A stretch of DNA of 37,929 nt from Candidatus Hodarchaeota archaeon (lineage in GTDB: Archaea; Asgardarchaeota; Heimdallarchaeia; Hodarchaeales; Hodarchaeaceae), in assembly GCA_016839785.1 (NCBI GenBank), contig JAEOTQ010000203.1, forward strand, positions 1 through 37,929, read 5' to 3'. The notes beneath the pieces were generated by a model. That model did not search any database, was not told where the DNA came from, and saw only the letters and a program-made list of their open reading frames with translations. The number at the start of each line of letters is the position of its first letter. Within the stretch, counting starts at the first letter, position 1. Below are positions 25,564-33,982 of this stretch, piece by piece. The translations under genes and the position numbers were made by a program.

Positions 25564-25692
25564 TGTAAAGTAGCTTTAAAATGAATATATAAGGCTATTT
25601 GTGTAAACATTAAGTTTCTACTCTCTAATTGTTGTAAATAATTTTTTACTTAATGTAAAAATCATTTTACAGCTACTCAAAAGTTTTTTACA
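25564..25692. promoter_or_regulatory. Cluster of six TGTAAA/TTTACA motifs upstream of the ABC operon
   Basis: TGTAAA occurs at 25564-25569, 25602-25607, 25633-25638 and 25654-25659, and its complement TTTACA at 25666-25671 and 25687-25692. The two at 25654 and 25666 make an inverted repeat TGTAAAA-ATCA-TTTTACA with seven-base arms. A leftward TATA-like sequence (CTTATATATT, on the lower strand near 25585-25592) lies inside the array. This is a likely regulator-binding region for the leftward PLDc_N-ABC operon. The AT-rich background raises the chance of single hexamers, but six in 130 bases with one perfect inverted pair is more than expected. Confidence 0.5.
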
Positions 25693-25771
25693 AATATCTT
25701 GAAGAAGATAGTATAGCAGAATTTCCACATTAATTAAGAGTAGCCCGACTTAGCGTGAGTTCTGCACTTCA

Positions 25772-26158
25772 TTGGCTGGCAATCCCTCAACCGAGAGTAT
25801 TAAGGATGAATTCCAATACATATTCATATTTCTAGTTAAAGCTTCAGTAGTAATCGGGAGAATTGGTATCATTGGTGGGTTTTATTTATGTTCAACGTCT
25901 AGCAAATCATCTTGCCTTTTTAAAGAGGGTTTGGTGATTTTTGGGACAGCTTATACACTAGTTGGAATTTTACGATTTTTAGTCCATTCATCGTAGTCAT
26001 CTGGATTTGATGCAATATGGACCCCGCAAATGCAGGGAGAAATTCATCGTGATGAAAGAAAAAGACAGATATTTGGATGGAAAGGGGTAATAACTGGAGT
26101 AATTATGATTGTAATTGGAGTTTCTACTTTAATGTTGTATCTTAGACTGTTTGTATGA
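25772..26158 (+). pseudogene. Small membrane protein gene interrupted by an in-frame TAG
   Basis: A single reading frame of 128 codons runs from a TTG at 25772 to TGA at 26156, broken only by TAG at 25994-25996. The first part (74 residues) has two membrane helices, IFIFLVKASVVIGRIGIIGGFYL and GLVIFGTAYTLVGILRFLV. The second (53 residues) goes on with SSGFDAIWTPQMQGEIHRDERKRQIFGW and a third helix VITGVIMIVIGVSTLMLYL. Both parts look like one real protein, and no ATG opens the first. I infer a broken gene, or two small genes in one frame. TAG ends other genes here normally (for example meaB and the GTPase), so recoding is unlikely. I know no family for it. Confidence 0.45.
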
Positions 26159-26181
26159 AAATATTTGAGAAGGAACGAAAA

Positions 26182-26652
26182 TTAGGTGCCTACATGATTT
26201 GTTAGTGTCAAACAGTGTTGAGAGTTAATTATCACTTCATAAGTGATCAGTGATTTAATGGAATTACTGACAACGCAAAGCTTCGGAACTTTCTCACAGG
26301 CCTTCTCAAGAAGAAATTTGTCACCAGTGACTACAAGTCGGCATTTAATATTTTCAAACTCATAACTACTTGCTTCAATTAAACGAAGATCACCAGAAAC
26401 ACTTACTTCTAATGTGTTAGGAGTAATTCGCAATGAATCACAAATATGCAACAAAGTGGTTAATGTACAAGTTGCTATTGCGGATAAGAAAAGATCTTCA
26501 GGAGAAGGAGTTTCAATTCCACCTAATTCAGGTGGACAGCTAAAGAGTATGGGTTTAGTATAATCTGTTGTGAGAAATGAACCTTCTTTGTCCTTATCCC
26601 AAGTAGCTGTAGTGATAAAATGCATTTTCTCTACAAGTTTCTTGATACGCAT
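26182..26652 (-). CDS. OsmC/Ohr-family thiol peroxidase-like protein
   Basis: A 156-residue OsmC-family protein. The central helix LFLSAIATCTLTTLLHICDSL carries C62, and C126 is in VPKLCVVSNSI; these are the places of the peroxidatic and resolving Cys of the family. ETPSPEDL is the family GxxPxE/D motif. Members reduce organic hydroperoxides using thiol donors; some of this lineage are only OsmC-like, without known substrate. The gene follows an MFS transporter by 58 bases on the same strand and may share its transcript. An in-frame ATG at codon 10 (MHFITTATWDK) could also be the start. Confidence 0.85.
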   Translation of the reverse strand: MRIKKLVEKMHFITTATWDKDKEGSFLTTDYTKPILFSCPPELGGIETPSPEDLFLSAIATCTLTTLLHICDSLRITPNTLEVSVSGDLRLIEASSYEFENIKCRLVVTGDKFLLEKACEKVPKLCVVSNSIKSLITYEVIINSQHCLTLTNHVGT

Positions 26653-26710
26653 GATGTTTGTTGTGAAAAAAGAGAGTATAATAAGCTGGTGGAAATACTA
26701 AATAGAACCT

Positions 26711-27985
26711 TCACCGACTATTCTTTTCTTTTGAAACTAGTGGAATCAGTACTAAAATTGGTAATGTGCCAATAACATAAATTATTCCCGTGATCAAAAA
26801 GCATAGTTGAAAGTTATCATCAGATCCTATTAGAAATCCTCCAATAGCTGCCGAAACATTCCAGAAAAGCCCCCAAGCCAACGCCTGAAGAGCATTAATC
26901 GCACCTCTATGGTTTTTTGGGACAACATCCATAAGAATACTACGACTAAGAGGTTGGGAGGCATTCATCAATGACCCACGAGTAAAAAATACAGGAATCA
27001 ACAGAAGAAGAGGAGGATAGGTGGTTATAATGAACAAACAAAGTGTGGCAATTCCTTGGACAATAAAAATCATTGTCGCTCTGCCTCTACGTAATGATAA
27101 GCGTTGAGTATAGATACTGGTAATACCTGTCAAGATCCCTGTTCCTCCCATAATTAATTGAACCCCAATGGGTTCTAGGAAATAGATGTTCCTAAAAAAG
27201 ATAGGAAAGAATTTGATGGTCATCCCAGCTCCAAAACCTATGAGTAGATTTGATAGAAGTAGCACGCTAATAATGATATACCTTCTATCAATATGATTAT
27301 TGCTAGTATTCATATTTTCTGCTTGGTTTTCATCAATAATTTCAATTCGATCACTTTCCGAACCCAGACTCTTTCGGTCATCAAATAAGATCATGAATAC
27401 TAAAGAGAGCATTGAGAGAAAAATTCCGATAATCATCACAGATTTTAAGACTGGTAAACTCCAATTATCACCGAAAAAGAGGAATAAGAGAACATTCACG
27501 AGCGGGCCAATTGACATACCCAGTTGCCGGACTAAATGCACCTGAGCATAGACTTCAGACCTGGTTCCTGATTCTACACTGTCAGCAAATATCGATTCAA
27601 CGGATGGACGATTTAATCCCTGAAACAATCCCCAAAAGAGAAGTGCAAGAAACATTAGTTCTAAGGAAGTGGCAAATATTGCGAAACTCAATCCTACAAA
27701 CCCAGCAATGGCGGCTATCCGTAACATGTAGCGATGTTGAGTCTTATCAGATAAATATCCTGCAGGAAGCACAGTAATTGTCATTGCAAGCCCAGAAATG
27801 GCTGAAGTAATTCCTAAAAGTTCATTAGACTCATTTGCAATCAAATAAATCCAGACTGAGAGTACATTTCCCATCCAGATTCCCCTTCCCAGACTTTGGA
27901 AAAAACTGTATGCGAAGACAAGCTTAACATTCGTGTTCATGGCTTGCCAAGAAGTACGGAGGGAGTTTAGACTCAGTATCGTCAT
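26711..27985 (-). CDS. MFS transporter (drug/efflux-like)
   Basis: A 424-residue protein with 12 hydrophobic helices and the MFS loop sequence GYLSDKTQHRYMLRIAAI after the second helix. Between the halves is a polar loop of about 35 residues (DRKSLGSESDRIEIIDENQAENMN). The order suggests an efflux or nutrient MFS; the substrate is open. A TATA-like TTTATAAT just upstream of the ATG at 27985 would put the transcript start near 27960. In that case the ATG at 27940 (MNTNVKLVFAYSFF) would be the true start. I list the longer form, and the difference is 15 residues. Confidence 0.8.
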   Translation of the reverse strand: MTILSLNSLRTSWQAMNTNVKLVFAYSFFQSLGRGIWMGNVLSVWIYLIANESNELLGITSAISGLAMTITVLPAGYLSDKTQHRYMLRIAAIAGFVGLSFAIFATSLELMFLALLFWGLFQGLNRPSVESIFADSVESGTRSEVYAQVHLVRQLGMSIGPLVNVLLFLFFGDNWSLPVLKSVMIIGIFLSMLSLVFMILFDDRKSLGSESDRIEIIDENQAENMNTSNNHIDRRYIIISVLLLSNLLIGFGAGMTIKFFPIFFRNIYFLEPIGVQLIMGGTGILTGITSIYTQRLSLRRGRATMIFIVQGIATLCLFIITTYPPLLLLIPVFFTRGSLMNASQPLSRSILMDVVPKNHRGAINALQALAWGLFWNVSAAIGGFLIGSDDNFQLCFLITGIIYVIGTLPILVLIPLVSKEKNSR

Positions 27986-28062
27986 TATAAAGTCAAAGGA
28001 AGCAAAAATAGTTCCATCTTAATGTTATTTCTATCATCGGACTACAAACTTAGCTAAGCAAG

Positions 28063-28839
28063 TTAGAGACTTACTTCTTGCACTGTTTTCCGCATAATTA
28101 GAGGAAGAGTCCCCGTTAATAGATATATTGGTGCAAGAGGAATGTAGAGAAGTACTATAAACGTTTCTAAACTTATAGGAACAATCGATATAGATATCAT
28201 GGCTATTGTGAGAAAAACAATTGTAACTCCAAGAACTAGAAAAGAAATTGTCCTTAGTTTCGATATCCAATTTTTAATTTCATATTGGAGCGAAAATACC
28301 TTTATTGAGACTTCTTGATCAGTGTTAAATCTGTTTGCCAGAAAGATAAAAACAAAGTAATAAACCGCTTCAAATCCTCCATCAAGAGTTGAAATCACTT
28401 TAGCTAGAAGATTATTGTAAACTGGAGTGAGTTCAGCAAACGTGTAATCCAGAATTACAAATCTATCGTTCATAGCCTGCAGTGGCCATAAGATAGCAAC
28501 ACCATCAAGGTAAAACAAATCCATAACAGCATGAACCGCCATTCCAAAAACGAAACCTAAAATAAATAGATTACCATCTTGGAATTCATTAGATTTCAAT
28601 CTAGAAAGAGGTAAACCCACGAATAATATGAACCCCATAATAATAACGCTATGCGTTACTGACCTATGAAAGAAAATGGTTAATTCCATGTCTTGAGTGA
28701 AAATATATAAAACAATACTACCTAATAAATCTAAATCAGGAAAAACAGATCCCCACGCAATACCAAGTTTACCTGATTTGGATTTAACCTTACTTGCAAA
28801 GAGTAAGCCGAGAAGGCCATGAAAACCAGTGTGTGGCAT
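28063..28839 (-). CDS. Membrane-bound metal-dependent hydrolase family protein (DUF457/YdjM-like)
   Basis: A 258-residue protein with about five membrane segments. It has the typical opening with a His pair (MPHTGFHGLLGLL), GSVFPDLDLLGS with an acid pair, and HRSVTHSV (around residues 58-65), the usual metal ligands of the YdjM/LexA-binding membrane hydrolase group (DUF457). The C-terminal half adds three hydrophobic segments. Its action in archaea is unknown; the family name is given on motif grounds only. It ends about 80 bases upstream of the MFS gene and may be its partner on the same strand. Confidence 0.8.
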   Translation of the reverse strand: MPHTGFHGLLGLLFASKVKSKSGKLGIAWGSVFPDLDLLGSIVLYIFTQDMELTIFFHRSVTHSVIIMGFILFVGLPLSRLKSNEFQDGNLFILGFVFGMAVHAVMDLFYLDGVAILWPLQAMNDRFVILDYTFAELTPVYNNLLAKVISTLDGGFEAVYYFVFIFLANRFNTDQEVSIKVFSLQYEIKNWISKLRTISFLVLGVTIVFLTIAMISISIVPISLETFIVLLYIPLAPIYLLTGTLPLIMRKTVQEVSL

Positions 28840-28887
28840 ATTTAGAGCAATTAATCAGAATGATTATATGATTTAAGTCCGCTCCCA

Positions 28888-28897
28888 ATTTTATATA
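28888..28897 (-). promoter_or_regulatory. TATA-like element for the DUF457 gene
   Basis: On the lower strand CTATATAAAA lies about 50 bases upstream of the ATG at 28839. A transcript start about 25 bases downstream would leave a leader of roughly 25 bases. Confidence 0.35.
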
Positions 28898-29366
28898 GAA
28901 ATGATACGGTAAAAGAGATTGGACTGAATAGACACACAAATTTCCTTAATTTTTGTATATTCAGGTATATAAAACGTACATCCGATACTTCTTAGTGTTC
29001 TTGAGTATAAGGAGTGCTTCTACATTTAAACATTATAGTTTTATGTCTTAGGGGGAACTAATAATTGCTAAACAAACCACGGTGGACTTGACTGGAATGC
29101 AACAAGTCTTACTAGCGAGTAGCAGCCCAAATAATCCTGAATACCATGTTTGAACTGATATCCGTAATTCGAAAATAAAATCGAGGATTTTGATGTTAAA
29201 ATATCGCAAACCCACTTCTCAAAAATGTTCTCTTCCACCATATAAACAAAATTCCTAAACAGATGAGATTCTACGGAGAGATTGACTAGCTAGTTTTATA
29301 GTAATTTATGTCCCCGAACCAAGTAACCTCGGGAAAATACGAATTAAACTGGACTAGGTATGAAAT
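28898..29366. other. Gene-free stretch with hairpins and a lone ribosome-site-like sequence
   Basis: No convincing gene or tRNA is visible. The stretch contains AGGGGGAA at 29050-29057, a strong ribosome-site-like string, followed by a 29-codon frame from ATT at 29064 to TGA at 29151-29153. It also has an inverted repeat GACTTG (29085-29090) with CAAGTC (29103-29108), a perfect hairpin AAAATC-GAG-GATTTT at 29177-29191, and CCCGA (29313-29317) with TCGGG (29329-29333). A TATA-like TTTTATAG at 29294-29301 probably serves the GTPase gene. A small RNA or a degraded gene is possible. Confidence 0.35.
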
Positions 29367-30110
29367 ATGTATAGAGCGGGAAGAGTAAGTCGCGTCTTAC
29401 AACATGGGATGCCTGATGGATTCAAAGGTGTATTTAAAATTAATATTGTTGGATCTACTGGATCAGGAAAAACAGCTTTCATGAAACGAATTCTAGGAGA
29501 TCTTTTTAAACCACAATCTGATATTAGAAGGCGCTCTAATATAGAAAATAAGGTAGACACTACACATACATGGTTTCGAGTTGGTTCAACAAATCAGGAA
29601 GAAGAATCAACAACAACTTTGTCTCTGAATTCAGCTGGAATCTTGCTTGTGCGTACTTTGTTCAATTCTATTGAATTTCATGCCCCTGAAGAAGTAGATA
29701 CCATTTTACAACGAGATGATATTGAGGAGATTTACAAATTGAATTTCTTTGATAACGCAGGTCAAGAACGGTTTGATTTTATGCCTGATATTACCATGCG
29801 AGGGAGTGATGCAGTGATCATCATTGTCGATGGGACTAATATGGGCAGTATCGGTAAGGTCAACTACTTCTTGGAGCTAATTCGAGAAGAAGAAAATCGG
29901 AAAAATCAAGAGGAACAAATTCCTATAATAATCCTGTTGAACAAAGCGGATTTATTAGACCATGGTTGCTATATAGGCCTTGATAGTATAAAACACATGA
30001 TTACTGCACGGGCGGATCTATATGAAACTTCTATGGTCACAGGTGAAGGAGTAGATGATTCTATTAGAACCTTAGTCTCTCATTTACATGATAAAGCTCT
30101 TTCTAATTAG
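29367..30110 (+). CDS. Ras-like small GTPase with extended switch region
   Basis: A 247-residue GTPase. It shows all the G boxes: G1 GSTGSGKT (29-36), a Thr-rich G2 candidate STTTLS (81-86), G3 DNAGQERF (129-136), G4 NKAD (192-195) and G5 ETSMVTG (220-226, like ETSAxxG). The G1-to-G3 distance is about 94 residues, where Ras has about 41, so an insertion of some 50 residues lies around G2. There is no C-terminal Cys prenylation motif. Small Ras-superfamily GTPases in such number and form are a hallmark of Asgard archaea, which supports that origin here. Function could be in membrane or signalling processes. A second in-frame ATG is at codon 15, just before the core domain. Confidence 0.88.
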   Translation: MYRAGRVSRVLQHGMPDGFKGVFKINIVGSTGSGKTAFMKRILGDLFKPQSDIRRRSNIENKVDTTHTWFRVGSTNQEEESTTTLSLNSAGILLVRTLFNSIEFHAPEEVDTILQRDDIEEIYKLNFFDNAGQERFDFMPDITMRGSDAVIIIVDGTNMGSIGKVNYFLELIREEENRKNQEEQIPIIILLNKADLLDHGCYIGLDSIKHMITARADLYETSMVTGEGVDDSIRTLVSHLHDKALSN

Positions 30111-30114
30111 TTAA

Positions 30115-30495
30115 TTATTTGAAGTAACTTATTATTAGTAATATTCCTGCGATGAGGATAAATCCTCCTCCCAATGTCCCCCCAACAATCCCTAAGACAA
30201 CTCCAAAAACACCCCACGTGAATAACCGATCTTTTTTCTCAACTGATTCTGCCAAATCAGCATATCCTTTAACTCCGATCAATCCAGAAATGAAAGAAAT
30301 TAGGCTAGATAAGAACCATCCTTTAGAACCAAGTGTACTGGAGGTTAATGTAATAGCAATTATATTCAAGTCAATTATCCAAAGCTGATTTGAATCAGAA
30401 AGGAGATTTGTTATCGCAAAAATACTTGCAACCAAAATCATTAACCAGCTTCCAATACCAAGGAAAACCCTCGCTAATTTTTCAATTGAAATCAA
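30115..30495 (-). CDS. Four-helix membrane protein of unknown function
   Basis: A 126-residue protein with about four hydrophobic segments: near residues 8-28, 39-50, 58-77 and 92-124. The loop AESVEKKDRLFTW lies between the third and fourth. The last segment is Gly-rich (FGVVLGIVGGTLGGGF). I recognise no family. The stop lies four bases from the stop of the convergent GTPase gene. It seems to be a single-gene unit, divergent from the surface protein gene on its right. Confidence 0.65.
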   Translation of the reverse strand: MISIEKLARVFLGIGSWLMILVASIFAITNLLSDSNQLWIIDLNIIAITLTSSTLGSKGWFLSSLISFISGLIGVKGYADLAESVEKKDRLFTWGVFGVVLGIVGGTLGGGFILIAGILLIISYFK

Positions 30496-30613
30496 TTTTA
30501 TCGTCTCGTACCCAAGATTTCAGGTTTATATATTCACTATACAGAATCAACATAATGCTTAAAAACTGAATTTTCATTTCTTCTTAGAATTCTTAAACGT
30601 ATGAGGGGTAATC

Positions 30614-31636
30614 TTGGCAAAAAAAAATGCAAGAAATCGGACTTTTACAATAATATTTGTGTTCTTAACGGTTACATTGATTTCATTCAATGTTCCTTTG
30701 TTATTTGGTGATATTTCTGTTTCTACTGAGTGGATACAGTCAAGTAATGGCTTAGAAGAATGGACGCAAATGGATGGCGATGAATTCTATGATAGTTCTG
30801 ATTATTATTCATTCGACGTTGAATATTTTGAAGGGGAATATACTGGATCAGGAATAGCTAATCAAACAGAATGGTGGACTCCCAATCTTATAGATCCAAT
30901 GGCTTTTGTAGGGATATATAAAAATGAGGGATTAGGACTCGCATCTGATGAATGGGAGTACTCTATGCTTATTGATGTAAATAATACTCAGCAGACAAGT
31001 GGCAGTTATACCTTTAAAGGGTATATGTACATGGAAATTCATAATGAGAACAAAGAAATAATGCTGCAGTTGAACATTGTCGATAATCAAGGAAGTACTG
31101 GGTTGCATGATTCTCGTATAGAATACTCGTATTTTGACGTCGAGGAAATAGCTCACCTTAATTATACTAGCTACCGGGGAACCACATTCAATATTGACGA
31201 CGAACTTATGGGCATAAAGAAAAATGGAACAGGTATCTTTTGGAAACTCCCTGAAGCTTGGATTACTCCTTCTACTGGTCAGTGGATTTATTGGGGATCT
31301 GAAGCTTCACTACTTTCTCGTGGAACCCCAAATTACTTGATAGTTAAACTTTCAAGACAGTGGCGACGACCTACAGAGTGGTCCTTTCAGAATCTCTCTT
31401 TCCAATATAGTATTCTCTCTACTACAAGTACTACAATAGAGGATACTACTACTACTACTACTGCCACAGAAAGTACCACATCTACCCAAACGAGTTCAGA
31501 GTTTACCACAACAACATCATCAGAGAGTGCGGATACGGATGAAAGTGGACCTCAAATCACTTCTGGATTTAAATGGGCAATGATTATTCTCCCTATTTTA
31601 CTTGGGATATACTCTACAAAAAAACTGAAGAGATAA
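30614..31636 (+). CDS. Secreted surface protein with Thr-rich stalk and C-terminal anchor
   Basis: A 340-residue protein. The N-terminus has a signal peptide (basic KKNARNR, then a hydrophobic segment at about 10-31). The central 200 residues are acidic, aromatic and beta-rich (EWIQSSNGLEEWTQMDGDEFY), with several N-glycosylation-like sites. Next comes a Thr/Ser stalk (about 275-313) with runs such as TTTTTTATESTTSTQTS, then a membrane helix WAMIILPILLGIYS and basic KKLKR end. The architecture is typical of archaeal S-layer-like or cell-surface proteins. Start: TTG with GAGGGG six bases upstream; no ATG in frame is near. No enzyme motif is seen, so it is structural or adhesive at most. Confidence 0.8.
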   Translation: MAKKNARNRTFTIIFVFLTVTLISFNVPLLFGDISVSTEWIQSSNGLEEWTQMDGDEFYDSSDYYSFDVEYFEGEYTGSGIANQTEWWTPNLIDPMAFVGIYKNEGLGLASDEWEYSMLIDVNNTQQTSGSYTFKGYMYMEIHNENKEIMLQLNIVDNQGSTGLHDSRIEYSYFDVEEIAHLNYTSYRGTTFNIDDELMGIKKNGTGIFWKLPEAWITPSTGQWIYWGSEASLLSRGTPNYLIVKLSRQWRRPTEWSFQNLSFQYSILSTTSTTIEDTTTTTTATESTTSTQTSSEFTTTTSSESADTDESGPQITSGFKWAMIILPILLGIYSTKKLKR

Positions 31637-31645
31637 ATATCAATC

Positions 31646-32077
31646 TTATCTCACTTTCTCAAGTATTTTAACTTTAAAATTTAGTGTAATCCCAGCAAGA
31701 GGATGATTAAAATCCAGCGTTACCTCTTCCTCTGTAAAATCAATAATTTTTGTAGGTGTTTCATTTCCATCCGAATCATCTAAAATCAAGAGATTTCCAA
31801 TTTCTAATTCACTTTTTGTGGGTAAATGCTCTCTTGGGATTAGTTTAATCCTATCAAATCTGTATTCACCATATGCCTCTGAAGGTGATAATCTTATTAT
31901 TTTCATTTCTCCCACTTCCATACCAGGGAGAGCTTCTTCAAATGCATCTAAAAATACTCCTTCTCCTACTGTTACCTTCATTGGGAATCCATGAATCTCT
32001 GTACTATCAAATACTCTTCCATCATCTAGAAATCCTTCATACTCAATGCGAATCCGATCACCTTTTTGAACAGGCAT
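31646..32077 (-). CDS. FKBP-type peptidyl-prolyl isomerase, SlyD-like
   Basis: A 143-residue protein with the split FKBP domain of SlyD type. It opens KGDRIRIEYEGFLDDGRVFDST, then EALPGMEVGEMKIIRLSPSEAYGEY. An insert-in-flap segment follows, and the end holds DFNHPLAGITLNFKVKI, which is the family signature (DFNHPLAGxTLxF). It should isomerise Xaa-Pro bonds and act as a folding chaperone in the cytoplasm. The ATG at 32077 has GAAGG seven bases upstream. An ATG at 32095 overlaps the gltX stop by four bases (ATGA) and would add six residues, and a TTG is at 32107. The gene is the downstream partner of gltX in a probable two-gene operon. Confidence 0.9.
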   Translation of the reverse strand: MPVQKGDRIRIEYEGFLDDGRVFDSTEIHGFPMKVTVGEGVFLDAFEEALPGMEVGEMKIIRLSPSEAYGEYRFDRIKLIPREHLPTKSELEIGNLLILDDSDGNETPTKIIDFTEEEVTLDFNHPLAGITLNFKVKILEKVR

Positions 32078-32091
32078 AATTGAGCCTTCAT

Positions 32092-33825
32092 TCATTGATG
32101 AGTCCAAATTAAATTGACCGAGGAATCCACTTTTTCGACTCTACAGAATGCAAATCTTTCAAATTGGATAATGGATCCTGGATGGACTTTTAAAAGATCG
32201 GGTTCAGCGATTCCGTCAATATAGGTACCATCAGTGGTTAAAATTGACGTTGAAACTCCTGAGTGTACTGGTGACCATTGGAGCATTGTTGCCTTTTCTT
32301 TCCGAGCAGTACTGATGTCCATACTATGAAATTCAGCCTTTACCCCTTTTCTTGACACAGAAGAAACAGTCACATTCATTAAATCTTTTAGTCTGATAAT
32401 TGTTTCCTTTTTAACAGATTTTAATTCCTCATAGGGGAGATTGACTTGAATTCTATTTTTCTTTACATTTAATGCGATTGATCGTGTCCCCTTCTCGGGA
32501 AATTCAGGGTGCAGAAGTGGTGTAGCAGAAGGAATGTCATCAGGAGTATTAGTTATCGTACAGACGATTGGATCGATAGTGAGAAAGTATCTATTCGCTT
32601 GAGCATCTATTAACTTTCTATTCACTGAATATATCTGATCAGGAGAAAAAGTGACATCTACAGGGCTCATTCCAATAGTGAGAAGAGAATTTCTAATAGC
32701 TTCAGCTTGAATACCTCGTCGTTCTAGAGATTGAAGTGTCCAAGTACGAGGATCTGTCCAACCTTCATATTCTCCAGAACGTATTTTTTGAGCAGCTTTA
32801 CTCTTACTTAATTGCAAATCTTTAAGTTTCATTCTTCCATAAAGGCTTATGGAGGGTTTTTTCCAGTTAAAGATATCCCAAATCTTTTCCTCAAGAATTC
32901 CTTCCTTTCGTAGGTCTTTTCCTCGAATTATATGGGAGATTTGAAGCTCATGGTCATCTATCCCCCACGAAAATTCCAATAGAGGCCATACGCGATACCT
33001 TGAACCAACTCGTGGATGGTCTCGTTCAGAAATACGTAACATTACTGGGTCTCGAATAGCTGGATCCGGCGTGTTCATCCCTGTTTTTAGTCTAACAACA
33101 GCACCCATTTCTGGGTACGTGCCATCAAGCATTTTTTCCCAGCGTGCGAGATTATCCTCTATACTCAGACTTCGACATGGACATTCTTTCTGTTCAACCT
33201 TGTACGTTGTCCGCCAAATAGAGCCATCACAATCACACACATAACCTTGCCCTTTATTGAGGATCTTAACACAGTAGTCATAGAAAAGCTGAAGACGATC
33301 AGATTTATAGAATGTCTTGTGCACTTTTACATCTAAGAATGTAAGACCTTCAGGAATTGAATCATAGGCATTGGGGTCAATGATTTTTGTTTTTGATCCA
33401 ATAGTATCATCGAATACTAGATAGAGTTTACCTTTGTATTTTCTCGCGAGATAATCGTTTAATACAACCATACGGCTGTTGCCAATATGTAATGGACCTG
33501 ATGGATAGGGTGCGAGTCTTAAAGCGACTTTTTTAAATCTCTCGAGATTTGGGAGTTCTATTTTGATTTCTTTTTTCTTCTTCTCCTGGGAGGGTATGCT
33601 CTGTGGATCGATATCAAGCAGACGTTTTGTTTGTTGATCCAGGTTCATCTCATTAACCTTTTTGATAGTGATATCAATCAAAGGACGAATTTGAGCTATC
33701 AAGGGTTTAATCTTCTTGGGGTCTGATTGAATTATGGCACCTAGTGTCGATTTTGGATCAGCTTTACCTTTATATTTGATAGCATTAATGAGACAATATT
33801 TTAAGATTAATTCATCGAGTTCCAA
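32092..33825 (-). CDS. gltX: Glutamyl-tRNA synthetase, archaeal type
   Basis: A 577-residue class I aminoacyl-tRNA synthetase that charges tRNA with glutamate (in some archaea also tRNA-Gln for transamidation). The HIGH motif is PLHIGN in APYPSGPLHIGNSR, and KMSKS is QLSKSK. VCDCDGSI and CPCRSL form the zinc cluster typical of archaeal/eukaryotic-type GluRS. The C-terminal half is the beta-barrel anticodon domain, not the helical one of bacteria, which indicates an archaeal or eukaryotic type. The start is a TTG at 33825 with GAGGT seven bases upstream, giving the usual N-terminus MELDELILKYCLINAIKY. The longer frame from 33873 adds 16 unrelated residues. It is followed by the FKBP gene. Confidence 0.95.
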   Translation of the reverse strand: MELDELILKYCLINAIKYKGKADPKSTLGAIIQSDPKKIKPLIAQIRPLIDITIKKVNEMNLDQQTKRLLDIDPQSIPSQEKKKKEIKIELPNLERFKKVALRLAPYPSGPLHIGNSRMVVLNDYLARKYKGKLYLVFDDTIGSKTKIIDPNAYDSIPEGLTFLDVKVHKTFYKSDRLQLFYDYCVKILNKGQGYVCDCDGSIWRTTYKVEQKECPCRSLSIEDNLARWEKMLDGTYPEMGAVVRLKTGMNTPDPAIRDPVMLRISERDHPRVGSRYRVWPLLEFSWGIDDHELQISHIIRGKDLRKEGILEEKIWDIFNWKKPSISLYGRMKLKDLQLSKSKAAQKIRSGEYEGWTDPRTWTLQSLERRGIQAEAIRNSLLTIGMSPVDVTFSPDQIYSVNRKLIDAQANRYFLTIDPIVCTITNTPDDIPSATPLLHPEFPEKGTRSIALNVKKNRIQVNLPYEELKSVKKETIIRLKDLMNVTVSSVSRKGVKAEFHSMDISTARKEKATMLQWSPVHSGVSTSILTTDGTYIDGIAEPDLLKVHPGSIIQFERFAFCRVEKVDSSVNLIWTHQ

Positions 33826-33982
33826 ATAATCTACCTCAAGAAAAGAAAGGATGACTATATTTACGGATACCAAGAGCCCTTTTAAAGTAAGTATCTAGTA
33901 TTTAACTGAAGTAAATTTTCAAAAAGAGGGTGGATATTTCACTTATTGTCAGTTTCAGTGACAAGCCGGTGTTTAATTTTTT

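Noticed and set aside
25994..25996. TAG read as pyrrolysine or readthrough
   Set aside because: TAG ends meaB, the two-domain regulator and the GTPase as a normal stop, and there is no sign of a pyrrolysine system in the window; a broken gene is simpler.
29312..29333. CCCGA/TCGGG hairpin before the GTPase as a terminator or riboswitch
   Set aside because: Only five base pairs with an 11-base loop, no poly-T run after it and no recognised riboswitch core; kept only as a note in the gene-free region.
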